The notes beneath the pieces were generated by a model. That model had not been told where the DNA came from and made no database searches. It saw only the letters and a program-made list of their open reading frames with translations. The position numbers and the translations under genes are program-made. DNA of 64,000 bases from Kriegella sp963975415 (GTDB lineage: Bacteria > Bacteroidota > Bacteroidia > Flavobacteriales > Flavobacteriaceae), in assembly GCF_963975415.1 (NCBI RefSeq), contig NZ_CAXBGN010000013.1, positions 62,001 to 126,000 of the forward strand. Reading direction: 5' to 3'. This document shows, piece by piece, positions 54,025 to 62,824 of this stretch; position 1 is the first letter of the stretch; each line of letters begins with the position of its first letter.

Positions 54025-54607
54025 TACATATGGGTTTTCGAGCATTGATGAAGTGGGGGGATTCATCGATACTATTCTTTTGAAATAGTTTATCAATTAG
54101 GGGGATCTGTATATTGTTTTTGCCGTCCATCAGCGATTGAAATGGATGGTTTGAAAAAGCCTTATGCATAAAGCCCTGGCGCTTTTGCCTAAAAAATAAA
54201 TAGCCTAATGATTCCGCCTTAATCAAAATATAGGCCAACGGAGTTAACCGAGGGAACAGAGCATAAGACCCAATTAAAAGGCTACAGGGCAAGGTAAAAA
54301 CGAATAATGGGTAATCGAGAGAATCGTAAGTTCGCCCCTTTAGACTGAAGCCTGCAAAAGAGGGAAGGCCATAAATGGCATACAAATGCAATGGCTCGAT
54401 AAACTTGTCGCTTAAACGTTCCGTATGTTCGGTAGTATGGCGATACAAAAAATAAGTGATGGCTAACCACAATACATTGTGGTATAAGATGTTAAGAGGG
54501 TCAAGGTAGGCAGGTAGTGTCGAGAAATACCGCACCCCGTTTATAATCCCCAAGTGTATGAATATGGAAAGTGGAATTACAAAATCGGAATTCTTTAATT
54601 CTCTCAT
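54014..54607 (-). pseudogene. shortened, degenerate WcaJ-like sugar-phosphate transferase
   Basis: A 197-residue frame from the ATG at 54607 (MRELKNSDFVIPLSIFIHLG). Its first 110 residues track the membrane half of the intact transferase at 36423-37778 (IPLSIFIHLGIINGVRYF versus IPISIGIHLVLINGVLYL). After a jump that drops the central CoA-binding-like domain, it resumes as LTPLAYILIKAESLGYLFFR, QKRQGF and NSIDESPHF, but KFRSM has become PFQSLM, and GPRP and the PGITGLAQVRG end are missing. Loss of these catalytic parts makes transferase activity unlikely, although the frame is open over its full length. It overlaps upxY. It could be a decaying remnant or a repurposed small membrane protein. 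Confidence 0.65.
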
Positions 54608-54800
54608 AGAACAATTGTAATAATTCCGTTCACTCCTCAAAAATACTTCGTCAGCCCCCTCTCTGTAACGGTATTTGTAAAATGCAATCACCCTGGCAAT
54701 TGAGCCACTTGGCATTTTAGTAATCGTAAAAAGTAAATGGTTCTATCTGAATTATTTATGATTGACCACCTAAGAACAAATGCCTGATTTGACACAGGGG

Positions 54801-54831
54801 CAAATATATACATACGATGTAAAGTGACAAA
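54801..54831 (-). promoter_or_regulatory. consensus Bacteroidota promoter of the UpxY polysaccharide operon
   Basis: On the minus strand TTTG (complement of 54828-54831), a spacer of exactly 19 bases, then TATATTTG (complement of 54801-54808) match TTTG-N17-23-TAnnTTTG perfectly. Transcription would start near 54794, leaving about 187 bases of leader before the ATG at 54607. The leader contains AAAATGC (54679-54685) and GCATTTT (54712-54718), a seven-base stem with an inner TGGC/GCCA stem, which may be the site where UpxY acts. Confidence 0.7.
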
Positions 54832-55852
54832 AGTTAAAACCGTGTTATACCGAATATTTGAATTGTTTGTAATTAATGGAACGGTACGTTGTAATTTATG
54901 CAATAGAGGGGCTTATTTTAAAGAATATGAAGATGGAATACGATTCGTGTTACGGGTTTAAAAATATAGGACGTAACTATATGAACTCAAAAATAGACGA
55001 CCGGAAAAATCGCAATAGCCAAGCTGCTACAGTGTTTACCAAGAGCTATCGGGGTGTTTTTGTCTGTGAAAAGGGCAGTTTCCAATATATAAAATCGCAC
55101 AAGCCCATTTATTAGGTTTTGGTGATAACCTCCCCGTGGAACACTTTACCAGCGTACTCGCCGGAGTCCGATTACCGCTTGAATAGGAGAGGCACTTCTT
55201 TTTTTGCGGTCCCGCCGCTTTTATAGTATCTGTATGGGTTGTCATGGCATGGGCTTTTCATACGAATGGCCTTTTACTCCTATAGGTAATCGTTCAGTTT
55301 AAAAAAAATGTTATCTGGGGCTTCCGACTTAGTTAAAATCGATGTGCGGGCTTTCGAGATTTTATAGTATGCATTATTGCAAAGTATTTATGTTCCGGCA
55401 TTTTCCGAAAGGATAATATTCGAAGCTTGAACAGCCATAATCTAGATTTGGAAATCAGCTGTTTTACCCCCTAATTATTGACAATCACCCAACCTAAGAC
55501 CTAATAATTTTTAAATCCGAAAAAGTGGTGTACAGGCGTCGAGAATGCTTGGTATTTTTCTTTTTTTGACCGAATTATCACGTACTTAGCCTTTGGTAAA
55601 CGGTAAGGAAAATACCTGGCAATACCCCCATATTTGTCGTCGGCTTACCATGTTTTTAAGACGTGTGAGCTGGGAAATTCGAATTTAAAATGTGTGAAAA
55701 AATTGGAAAATAATACGCGCTGATTTTTAACGATGAAAGTGAAAAGTCGACGATTGGTGAAGGCATAGTGTGGTGAGGTAGTGGCGTGAATATAGGGTAT
55801 GGTCTTTCTTTTCTTATAAAAGAATTAGTGCTAATGCTTAAAACAATTCGAT
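54832..55852. other. intergenic region between the two divergent polysaccharide operons
   Basis: About 1 kb without a convincing gene. A 79-codon plus-strand frame (54876-55115) lacks family features. Some stretches look like gene debris because they have moderate GC and short open frames in several phases, but nothing can be assigned. The promoter for the plus-strand operon at 55853 must be here; I could not find a consensus match. Confidence 0.4.
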
Positions 55853-57109
55853 TTGGAAGCAATAAAGACAAAACGCATTTTATTTGTTGGATATAATTTT
55901 TCGCCAGAATTGACCGGAATCGGAAAATACTCGGGTGAAATGATGAATTGGCTGGCGGAAAAGGGTCATCATTGTACGGTTTTGACGGCCTATCCCTATT
56001 ACCCGTATTGGAAAGTACAAGAACCGTATCGGAAAAACCGTTTTTGGTATAAGACGGAGGTTAAAAAATATGAGTCCGGCGGGCAACTCGAAGTACTGAG
56101 ATGCCCCATGTATGTACCTGAAAACCCCAGTGGTCTAAAACGAATGCTTTTAGATACTTCTTTTTCGGCCGCAGCTTTGGGGCGTATGTTTCCCTTATTA
56201 TTCGGAAAAAAATACGATTGGGTGATTTCGGTAGCACCATCCTTTCAATTTGGTTTGTTGGGGGTATTGTATAAAAAGCTACGGGGGGCCAAACATTTAC
56301 ACCACATTCAAGACTTACAAATAGAGGCGGCACAAGACTTGGGGCTTATTCAATCGCCGAAACTGTTAAAAATCTTGTACGGTACGGAGCGCTATATTTT
56401 TAAAAATACCGACATTGTGAGTAGTATATCTGATGGGATGATTTCCCGTGTTGCAAAAAAAGCAAAGAAACCCTTGTTGTTTTTTCCCAATTGGACGGAA
56501 ACAAACAAATTTTTTCCTATTGCGGATAAGGCATCCTTAAAAGCGCAGTTTGGTTTTAAAGTCACGGATTGGGTGGTTTTATACTCCGGTGCCATTGGGG
56601 AGAAACAGGGACTGGAAGCCATTTTGCATTCGGCGAAAGCACTAGGGTCGTATCACCAAGTGCAATTTGTTATTTGTGGTACCGGGCCTTATAAAGAAAA
56701 GTTGAGGCATATTGCCAAAGAGATGCAGTTAGATAACCTGCGTTTTATGCCCTTACAGCCCAAAGAAGATTTTAACGCTTTTCTAAATATGGCAGATCTC
56801 CATTTGGTCATTCAAAAGGAAAAGGCCAGTGATTTGGTCATGCCGTCAAAATTGACGACCATTCTGGCGGTTGGTGGGTTGGCACTGATAACGGCCAACC
56901 AAGCGTCAAGTCTGCATAAAATGGTGAGCAAATATAAAATGGGTTTATTGGTGGACGCCGAAAACCAACAAGCGTTGAACGAGGGTATTCTAAAGGCATT
57001 TCAAAATCAAGAGAATATGCATGTCAAACAGGCCGCGAGGACCTATGCGGAGCAATATTTGGCCATTGACGAAATTATGCCAGCTTTGGAAAAGGAAATG
57101 TATGTCTAG
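55853..57109 (+). CDS. wcaI: WcaI-like glycosyltransferase family 4
   Basis: A 418-residue GT-B enzyme related to colanic acid transferase WcaI. The frame begins with a TTG at 55853 (then EAIKTKRILFVGYNFSPELT); no ATG precedes the conserved ELTGIGKYSGEMMNWLAEKG, so TTG is the likely start. Further signatures are VLTAYPYYPYWKVQEPYRKN, HHIQDLQIEAAQDLGL and VLYSGAIGEKQGLEAI at the donor domain. It starts a plus-strand run divergent from the UpxY operon. The acceptor and sugar are unknown (family: fucosyl-type transfer). Confidence 0.9.
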   Translation: MEAIKTKRILFVGYNFSPELTGIGKYSGEMMNWLAEKGHHCTVLTAYPYYPYWKVQEPYRKNRFWYKTEVKKYESGGQLEVLRCPMYVPENPSGLKRMLLDTSFSAAALGRMFPLLFGKKYDWVISVAPSFQFGLLGVLYKKLRGAKHLHHIQDLQIEAAQDLGLIQSPKLLKILYGTERYIFKNTDIVSSISDGMISRVAKKAKKPLLFFPNWTETNKFFPIADKASLKAQFGFKVTDWVVLYSGAIGEKQGLEAILHSAKALGSYHQVQFVICGTGPYKEKLRHIAKEMQLDNLRFMPLQPKEDFNAFLNMADLHLVIQKEKASDLVMPSKLTTILAVGGLALITANQASSLHKMVSKYKMGLLVDAENQQALNEGILKAFQNQENMHVKQAARTYAEQYLAIDEIMPALEKEMYV

Positions 57110-57324
57110 TTTTCGTTGGATCAATCGTACTTTTATCGATTAATAGTGTCCTTTTAACTATAATTTATAAAAGTTCCCTATTCCGGTAGTATGTTTAATC
57201 TTGGCTTATACAACATACTTTTTAGCACAGCATTTGCTGTTGTTCAACTGAAAAACTACGGAGTCTAAATCAATATTTATGAGGGGCCCACTTTTGGGCG
57301 TCGATAATACTATATGGATCAATT

Positions 57325-58653
57325 ATGGGGGATAGCTTTTCGAGAGCGGTTTTTTTGTTTAAAACCAAGGTGCTAAAGCCAAAAATTAATAAGCGCTATC
57401 AAGAAACCGAGACAGCTTTACAACAGGAAGACCTTTCCGATCTGAATTTTAAAAAGCGCCAGCAACTATTGGCTCACGCACTCACCCATTCCCCTTTTTA
57501 TAAGGATAAATATGCGGGATTACCCATAGCCAAAGAAGGAATAAGGCGCGAAGAAGACTTTTTTGAAATACCGCCTTTGACAAGAACCGAATTACAGGCA
57601 AACTTTAAGACGATCAAGGCCGATAATGTATCATTCACACAATACCACAAAGCGAGTACTTCGGGGAGCACGGGCCTACCGATTTCGGTACTGCATGATC
57701 GCCGACATCCGGCTACGCTGATCCGTTGGCGTATTCAAAGCTGGTGGGGTGTGCAACCATGGGAAAATCAGGCCTTTGTATATCGATTTAAAAGATCTTT
57801 TTCAGAACGCCTAAAGAATAAGACGCTGTTGTGGCCCACCAAGCGTATTTTTCTGGCGGCGGCGGACCTTAATTCAAAGAAAATAGACAAATTTGTTCGC
57901 GATTTTAATCGGCTTAAACCGACTTTATTACAGGGTTTTGTAGATATCATGTTTGAATTTGCCCTGTATTTGTTGGACAACAATATTAAAATCCACCCTC
58001 CAAAAATGGTTTGGGTTACGTCTGCTCCCTTGTTTCAAGAACAGCGGGAGCTGATGGAAAAGGCTTTTGGGGCTCCGGTCTGTGATCAATATGGAAATAC
58101 CGAAATTTTGGTAATTGCCGCAGAGTGTCCCGAGCAAAAAGGGTTACATTTGATGCACGATGCCGCACATGTAGAATTTGTAGATGAAAACAATAGGCCC
58201 GTACCCCCGAATACGACAGGCAGAATTCTTTTGACAGATTTGACGAATTTTGCTTTTCCATTAATTCGCTATGACATTGGAGATCGGGGAAGGTATATGG
58301 AACATTCCTGTAGTTGCGGGAGTCCCCTTCCTTTAATGGAAAGTATAAAGGGACGCCAGACCGTGAATATTAAGACCCCTACGGGGCTTCTGATTCGAGG
58401 AGAGCACCTTATGGCCATGTTCGACGGCTATATGAAGGTTTTTAGGGAAATTCAATTGTGTCAAGAAGCCGATTTTTCCGTCCGTATCGATTATGTACCC
58501 AGAAACGATAATCAAGGAGCAAAGGAAATAGAAAAAATGGCTGAATTGCTTAAGCAACGTGCCCGCTCCGAAATTAAAGTTACCTTTAAGGAAGTACATA
58601 AAATACAGCGTGTCAACCAAAAAACACCTTTGATTATTAGCCGTTTAAAATAA
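57325..58653 (+). CDS. CapK/PaaK-like adenylate-forming enzyme
   Basis: A 442-residue member of the phenylacetate-CoA ligase/CapK group. The AMP-binding P-loop is STSGSTGLPISVL (about residues 111-123), followed by QYGNTEILVIAAECPEQKG and DLTNFAFPLIRYDIGDRGRY. Cys-Ser-Cys in HSCSCGSPLP is the zinc-like site often seen in CapK proteins. CapK proteins occur in polysaccharide clusters and are thought to activate a carboxylic acid, but no reaction is established for most. The next gene, an ATP-grasp protein, begins within 12 bases, making a likely functional pair. Confidence 0.88.
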   Translation: MGDSFSRAVFLFKTKVLKPKINKRYQETETALQQEDLSDLNFKKRQQLLAHALTHSPFYKDKYAGLPIAKEGIRREEDFFEIPPLTRTELQANFKTIKADNVSFTQYHKASTSGSTGLPISVLHDRRHPATLIRWRIQSWWGVQPWENQAFVYRFKRSFSERLKNKTLLWPTKRIFLAAADLNSKKIDKFVRDFNRLKPTLLQGFVDIMFEFALYLLDNNIKIHPPKMVWVTSAPLFQEQRELMEKAFGAPVCDQYGNTEILVIAAECPEQKGLHLMHDAAHVEFVDENNRPVPPNTTGRILLTDLTNFAFPLIRYDIGDRGRYMEHSCSCGSPLPLMESIKGRQTVNIKTPTGLLIRGEHLMAMFDGYMKVFREIQLCQEADFSVRIDYVPRNDNQGAKEIEKMAELLKQRARSEIKVTFKEVHKIQRVNQKTPLIISRLK

Positions 58654-58664
58654 TAGTGCTGCCG

Positions 58665-59720
58665 ATGCCCCCGAAAGAGAAAGTGAAGCTGTTTGTAAAA
58701 AAAGCGGAAGACAAAGTAATGGTAAGAAGATACCATTATATCTCGAATCGGCAAGCATTTAAAGCGCTCGAAGAAATCGAAAAAGAAAACGGGAAACTCA
58801 CGTCAAAATCGAAAGGGATAATAGACGAATATGCTGTGGATATTTTGGGATGGAAGGGTTTCGCCCCTTGGCTATATGTTTACACGGCAGTTCATGGAAG
58901 TTTTAAGGAAGGGTGGATACCCGATAACTACTATTTTAAAAAGGTTGTTCCGAAGATTCAGGGGGATTACGGTAAAATCTCTTTTCTGAAATCACTGAAC
59001 AATCTAATTTTTCAAAAAGAAGTTGGTCCAGATGTTGCCTACTATATCAACGGCTTTTGGTTCGATAAAAGTTTTAAAGCAATTGCTAAAGAGAAATTAG
59101 AAGCGGTACTATTTCGAGATACAGCAATGGTTGTCTGTAAATCGGATCAATCTTGTCAGGGTAGTGGGGTATTTGTGATAAGAAAGGATGGATTTGATTT
59201 AAACGCGATAGAAAAAATAGGCAATTGTACGATACAAAGTTACATTGATCAACATGCCTTTTTTAATGCCTTCATGCCGGATGTAGTCGCCACGATCCGA
59301 ATGACAACGGTCGTTGATGCTGAAAACAGAATTTCGTTGAGGGCTTGCTATCTTCGGTTGGGAAGGTTTAACGATACGCATGTAAAGTCTGTAAGCCACA
59401 TTCGCGTACCCATTGATGTGAATGATGGAAGGCTTCATGAAAAGGGCTATCTGGCGAATTGGAAGAGGGTTGATGAACATCCTGATTCAAAACTGTCTTT
59501 TGTAAACAAGTATATACCTAATTATAAGGAATGTGTGCAATTGGTATTGGAACTCCATCAGCGGATGCCGATGGTAAGAACCATAGGATGGGATATCGTT
59601 GTCGATGCCGCCGGTCATCCAATAGTATTGGAATGGAACGGTTATAGCAATGATATTAAATTTTCGGAAGCCACCCAAGGCCCTTGTTTCCAAGATTTAA
59701 ATTGGCATTTGTTAAAATAA
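58665..59720 (+). CDS. sugar-transfer-associated ATP-grasp protein
   Basis: A 351-residue protein from the ATG at 58665; a GTG at 58656 is also possible. The ATP-grasp core shows FRDTAMVVCKSDQSCQGSGV (Lys and Gly-rich loop about residue 150), TIQSYIDQHAFFNAFMPD, VVATIRMTTVVD and, near the end, TIGWDIVVDAAGHPIVLEWN with the metal-binding E and N. This matches the ATP-grasp family found beside sugar transfer genes. Members ligate a carboxylate to an amine or similar group via an acyl phosphate; here it may add an acyl or amino-acid group to the polysaccharide. It is directly downstream of the CapK-like gene. Confidence 0.87.
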   Translation: MPPKEKVKLFVKKAEDKVMVRRYHYISNRQAFKALEEIEKENGKLTSKSKGIIDEYAVDILGWKGFAPWLYVYTAVHGSFKEGWIPDNYYFKKVVPKIQGDYGKISFLKSLNNLIFQKEVGPDVAYYINGFWFDKSFKAIAKEKLEAVLFRDTAMVVCKSDQSCQGSGVFVIRKDGFDLNAIEKIGNCTIQSYIDQHAFFNAFMPDVVATIRMTTVVDAENRISLRACYLRLGRFNDTHVKSVSHIRVPIDVNDGRLHEKGYLANWKRVDEHPDSKLSFVNKYIPNYKECVQLVLELHQRMPMVRTIGWDIVVDAAGHPIVLEWNGYSNDIKFSEATQGPCFQDLNWHLLK

Positions 59721-59729
59721 AGAAAAGGG

Positions 59730-60635
59730 TCAAAGTTCGATTTGGTAATTTTTTGAGATGAATTGTTTTATTTTAACGGTATCGTTGCCACAAGCCTTTT
59801 TGACTTCATAAATCTTGGCATCCACCAGCGTACGATACCACCATCCTTGCATAAAGTGCCATAAAAAGCCTTCTTTTCCCTGTGTAAAACCGAACTTAAA
59901 GAAATACCGGTAGACAAAATAGATAAACGAGCGCCAGAACAAGGGCATATTGGCATACTTTTTTTTCTTTTCCCTTTTTGATTGTGCGTCGGCTGACATT
60001 TCGTATTGCTTGGCTTGTTCAGTTTTTGGTACGATCAACTCATATTCCAGATTTAATAATTCAATGGCTTCTCGAATGGCATAATTGTTATGCTTTTGTA
60101 TCCACCAGCCTAAAGGATTTAAGTTGTAATCGACAAAATAGCCATCAAATTGAATGCTCTTACCTTCGGTAAGTACAATGTGTTCGTCCATCCATCGGTC
60201 TTCGCAAACCCCATGTTGATGTCGAAACAAGCGCAACATATTCATTTGTACCATGCCTTTGGTCATCAATTTATCCATGAAGTACATCTTACGTTCGAAT
60301 ACCACTCCTGAAAAATCGGTCGATAGATGGGGGAGTTTCTGGTTGATTTCGGCAACGAGGTCGGCAGTTAAATATTCATCGGCATCCAACCGAAAAATCC
60401 ATTCCGTGGCGATGGGCAGGTTTTTTAGGCCCCAATTGAACTGCTTGGCATGGTTGTTTTCCCATTTGTTTTGGTAGACCTTGGCACCTAGAGACTCGGC
60501 AATTGACACGGTTTGGTCGGTTGAAAAGGAGTCGACCAAAAAAATAGTTTCTGAAAACTGTTGTGCATTTCTAATACAGCGCTCAATATGCTTCTCCTCG
60601 TTATAGGTTAAGATAATTGTTGATATTGAATTCAT
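59730..60635 (-). CDS. glycosyltransferase family 2 (WaaE/KdtX-like)
   Basis: A 301-residue GT-A enzyme. It starts MNSISTIILTYNEEKHIERC, followed by FLVDSFSTDQTVSIAESLGA, NWGLKNLPIATEWIFRLDAD and EYLTADLVAEINQK; the DADEY site binds the metal. DEHIVLTEGKSIQFDGYFVD and the C-terminal KKYANMPLFWRSFIYFVYRY, with FGFTQGKEGFLWHFMQGWWY, match lipopolysaccharide-core GT2 enzymes. It converges with the ATP-grasp gene (9 bases between the stops). Confidence 0.9.
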   Translation of the reverse strand: MNSISTIILTYNEEKHIERCIRNAQQFSETIFLVDSFSTDQTVSIAESLGAKVYQNKWENNHAKQFNWGLKNLPIATEWIFRLDADEYLTADLVAEINQKLPHLSTDFSGVVFERKMYFMDKLMTKGMVQMNMLRLFRHQHGVCEDRWMDEHIVLTEGKSIQFDGYFVDYNLNPLGWWIQKHNNYAIREAIELLNLEYELIVPKTEQAKQYEMSADAQSKREKKKKYANMPLFWRSFIYFVYRYFFKFGFTQGKEGFLWHFMQGWWYRTLVDAKIYEVKKACGNDTVKIKQFISKNYQIEL

Positions 60636-60744
60636 TAGCCTTTAATTTCTCGTTTTTAATGAATTTTGAAGGTTCGCTGTTTTCAACATTTCACCGTTTG
60701 AAAGGGGTTGGGTCATACGGTGGGCCTATTGAAAAATAATATTT

Positions 60745-61890
60745 TTAATTCAATGCGTTTTTTAGAAATTCAATAGAAACACCTATTTGTTTGTCCAATT
60801 TCTTTTTGACGTCTTCAAAGTTTATATCATTTAACTGGTCTAGGTCCACTTCATCACCTTCTCTTAAAAGTCGGTCTTTAAGATTTACTACGGACATCAA
60901 ACTCTCTTGCCTGCTGTTATTGTTTTTACTGGCAGGTGTAATCGTATAAAAGGGTTTTTCAAAAATCAAAGAGAATATACTGCCGTGAAAAGAGGTTGTT
61001 AAAACGATGCTTGCGCCACTATATAAACCTAAAAACTCTAGAGGGCCGAAATCCCTGATATTTAAAATCTTGTCGTCAGACTCCAAGGGCATTTCATTTT
61101 TACAGACACGAATGATTTTATATCCGGTTCTTTCTTGAATTTTATAAGCCAGTTCTTCGGCATATTTGTTTTTCTTAAAAATAAAAAACAAAATATAAGG
61201 CTCATTAGCGGGGTAGGGCACCATGAGTTCTTCCCACTCGCTTTTTGAGAGTAGTAATGTTGGATCGACAACGTGTGTAGCGCTTTTGCCACTAACATTT
61301 TTGATGATTTCTACACCGTCACTTTCCCTAGTGCTAATGTGATTTAAATTATTGATCCATTTTTTATATTGAGGATAGTAGGTTTGATTTACATTGGCCA
61401 CTCCAAAACTAGAAGCATAAGAAACCTTGTTTGCGTTTTCCGGTGCAAAAGTTAAATAGTATGGGGCCATATTGGTGCCGTTGTTCGGGTTCCAGACCTG
61501 GTCGCTTCCAACGATATAATTATCATAGTTCAATTTGGCACTATACAGTTCTGAATAGCTTTTGTACACCGGCGATAGCGAGGTGTTGTTTTTATGAAAA
61601 TCGTCAAATCGTTGTTTTCTTATTTTTGCAATTTCAGGATACTTGAACGCGCTATATTTATCCAGCCATTTTAAGACTAAATCCTTTAGGCTATTCTTGA
61701 TCGAAGTTTTAATTAAGGGCTGAGAAAGTTTTTCACTTTGATACTCCGGATTTTTATAGTAGAGGTAATTTATGATTTCATTATCATACCCCATTAGTTT
61801 TAGTTTATGGTGTAGGGCAAAGGCTTGCAGTTCGGCACCATAATTATTTACATTCAGAATGGTGATAATTCCTGTTTTTTTCATTTTCAA
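60745..61890 (-). CDS. polysaccharide pyruvyl transferase family protein
   Basis: A 381-residue GT-B-like enzyme that may add pyruvate ketals, or act on a related substrate, from phosphoenolpyruvate. The start KKTGIITILNVNNYGAELQA, the KLNYDNYIVGSDQVWNPNNG segment and VSYASSFGVANVNQTYYPQY are typical, as are DFGPLEFLGLYSGASIVLTT and SFHGSIFSLIFEKPFYTI near the C-terminus. A start two codons later (MKKTG) is equally good. It is upstream of the GT2 gene by 109 bases on the same strand. Pyruvylation would add negative charge to the surface polymer. Confidence 0.87.
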   Translation of the reverse strand: MKMKKTGIITILNVNNYGAELQAFALHHKLKLMGYDNEIINYLYYKNPEYQSEKLSQPLIKTSIKNSLKDLVLKWLDKYSAFKYPEIAKIRKQRFDDFHKNNTSLSPVYKSYSELYSAKLNYDNYIVGSDQVWNPNNGTNMAPYYLTFAPENANKVSYASSFGVANVNQTYYPQYKKWINNLNHISTRESDGVEIIKNVSGKSATHVVDPTLLLSKSEWEELMVPYPANEPYILFFIFKKNKYAEELAYKIQERTGYKIIRVCKNEMPLESDDKILNIRDFGPLEFLGLYSGASIVLTTSFHGSIFSLIFEKPFYTITPASKNNNSRQESLMSVVNLKDRLLREGDEVDLDQLNDINFEDVKKKLDKQIGVSIEFLKNALN

Positions 61891-62824
61891 TAGTTGACAA
61901 TTTATAAAAGTGCTGCGGGCAATACATCACAAAAAAACGTCATTTTATTGATGATTCCGGCCTTTCATTTATGGTTAAAGATACTATTGTTTTAATAACT
62001 GATTGTTTAGAAATTGATAGGTTTTCTTCTAGCTATTATTTTTCACGATTCACTGTTTTTCTTGTCGGTTTCTTGTGGATTATTCATTTTGTCGCTGGCG
62101 ATTATAGCATTCTCGCAGGCCAAAATTTGTTCAAATAATTACAGCTAAGCTTTAGGGTCGAACAAATGCTATAGTTCTAATGAATGCGTGTTTTTCCTTT
62201 TTGCGAAACATTGGGTCGAACATTGCCTAAAAGGTTCAAGCCTAAAACCGTTTTTAGTCCACAAACTTAGTACTCGGGTTTATTGAACAGGTGTTGTGCG
62301 GTATAAATAACCGTTCTTCCTTTCGAGATGTGTTGCCTAATGGAATAATAGCGTTCAACTATGGCGCTTACTATTTGTAACGAAAAAGTTAAAGGCCCGA
62401 TTTATTGGTATATGGAGAATTGCACATATTTTTTTACGATTGGGTTTGTGAATTTGTGTGATTGTTCTAATGGTAAGCGTGTTTTTTTAGGATTTTAATA
62501 AAATGGACTTTTTTAGATTTTAATGTATTTCCTTTTTAATACTAAACAATGGATAACATCGTTGAATCATGGTGAATATTCGTTGCCGTTGATTTAAAGG
62601 TCTTTGGTATGGGAATTTTGGTAATGGGAAAACCATTTGTTCGCTTCGTTGGGCAGAAATCAGGGTGCAACATCAATAATGTTGATCAAATGGTCGGGAA
62701 AGACAATAAACGGGTCGTTTTACAGCTTATAATATAGGATTTAATTCAAGTTTGTTGCAGCGTAGACCCGATATGGAAAATTTGAAGATGCTTACGTCAT
62801 AAGAATCAGATAAAAATAAGAGAG
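61891..62824. other. 934-base intergenic region before the GH16-like lipoprotein gene
   Basis: No gene is supported. The first 250 bases are AT-rich and must carry the promoter of the minus-strand pyruvyl transferase; the middle contains a repeated decamer GGGTCGAACA (62156 and 62213 regions). The last 100 bases precede the ATG at 62825, with AGAGAG nearby but no good consensus promoter. Confidence 0.45.

Noticed and set aside
54876..55115. 79-codon plus-strand frame in the divergent spacer
   Set aside because: No family pattern, odd composition, and it covers the promoter region of the UpxY operon.
54832..55852. Possible insertion sequence remnant in the 1 kb spacer
   Set aside because: No inverted ends, target duplications or transposase-like residues could be seen.
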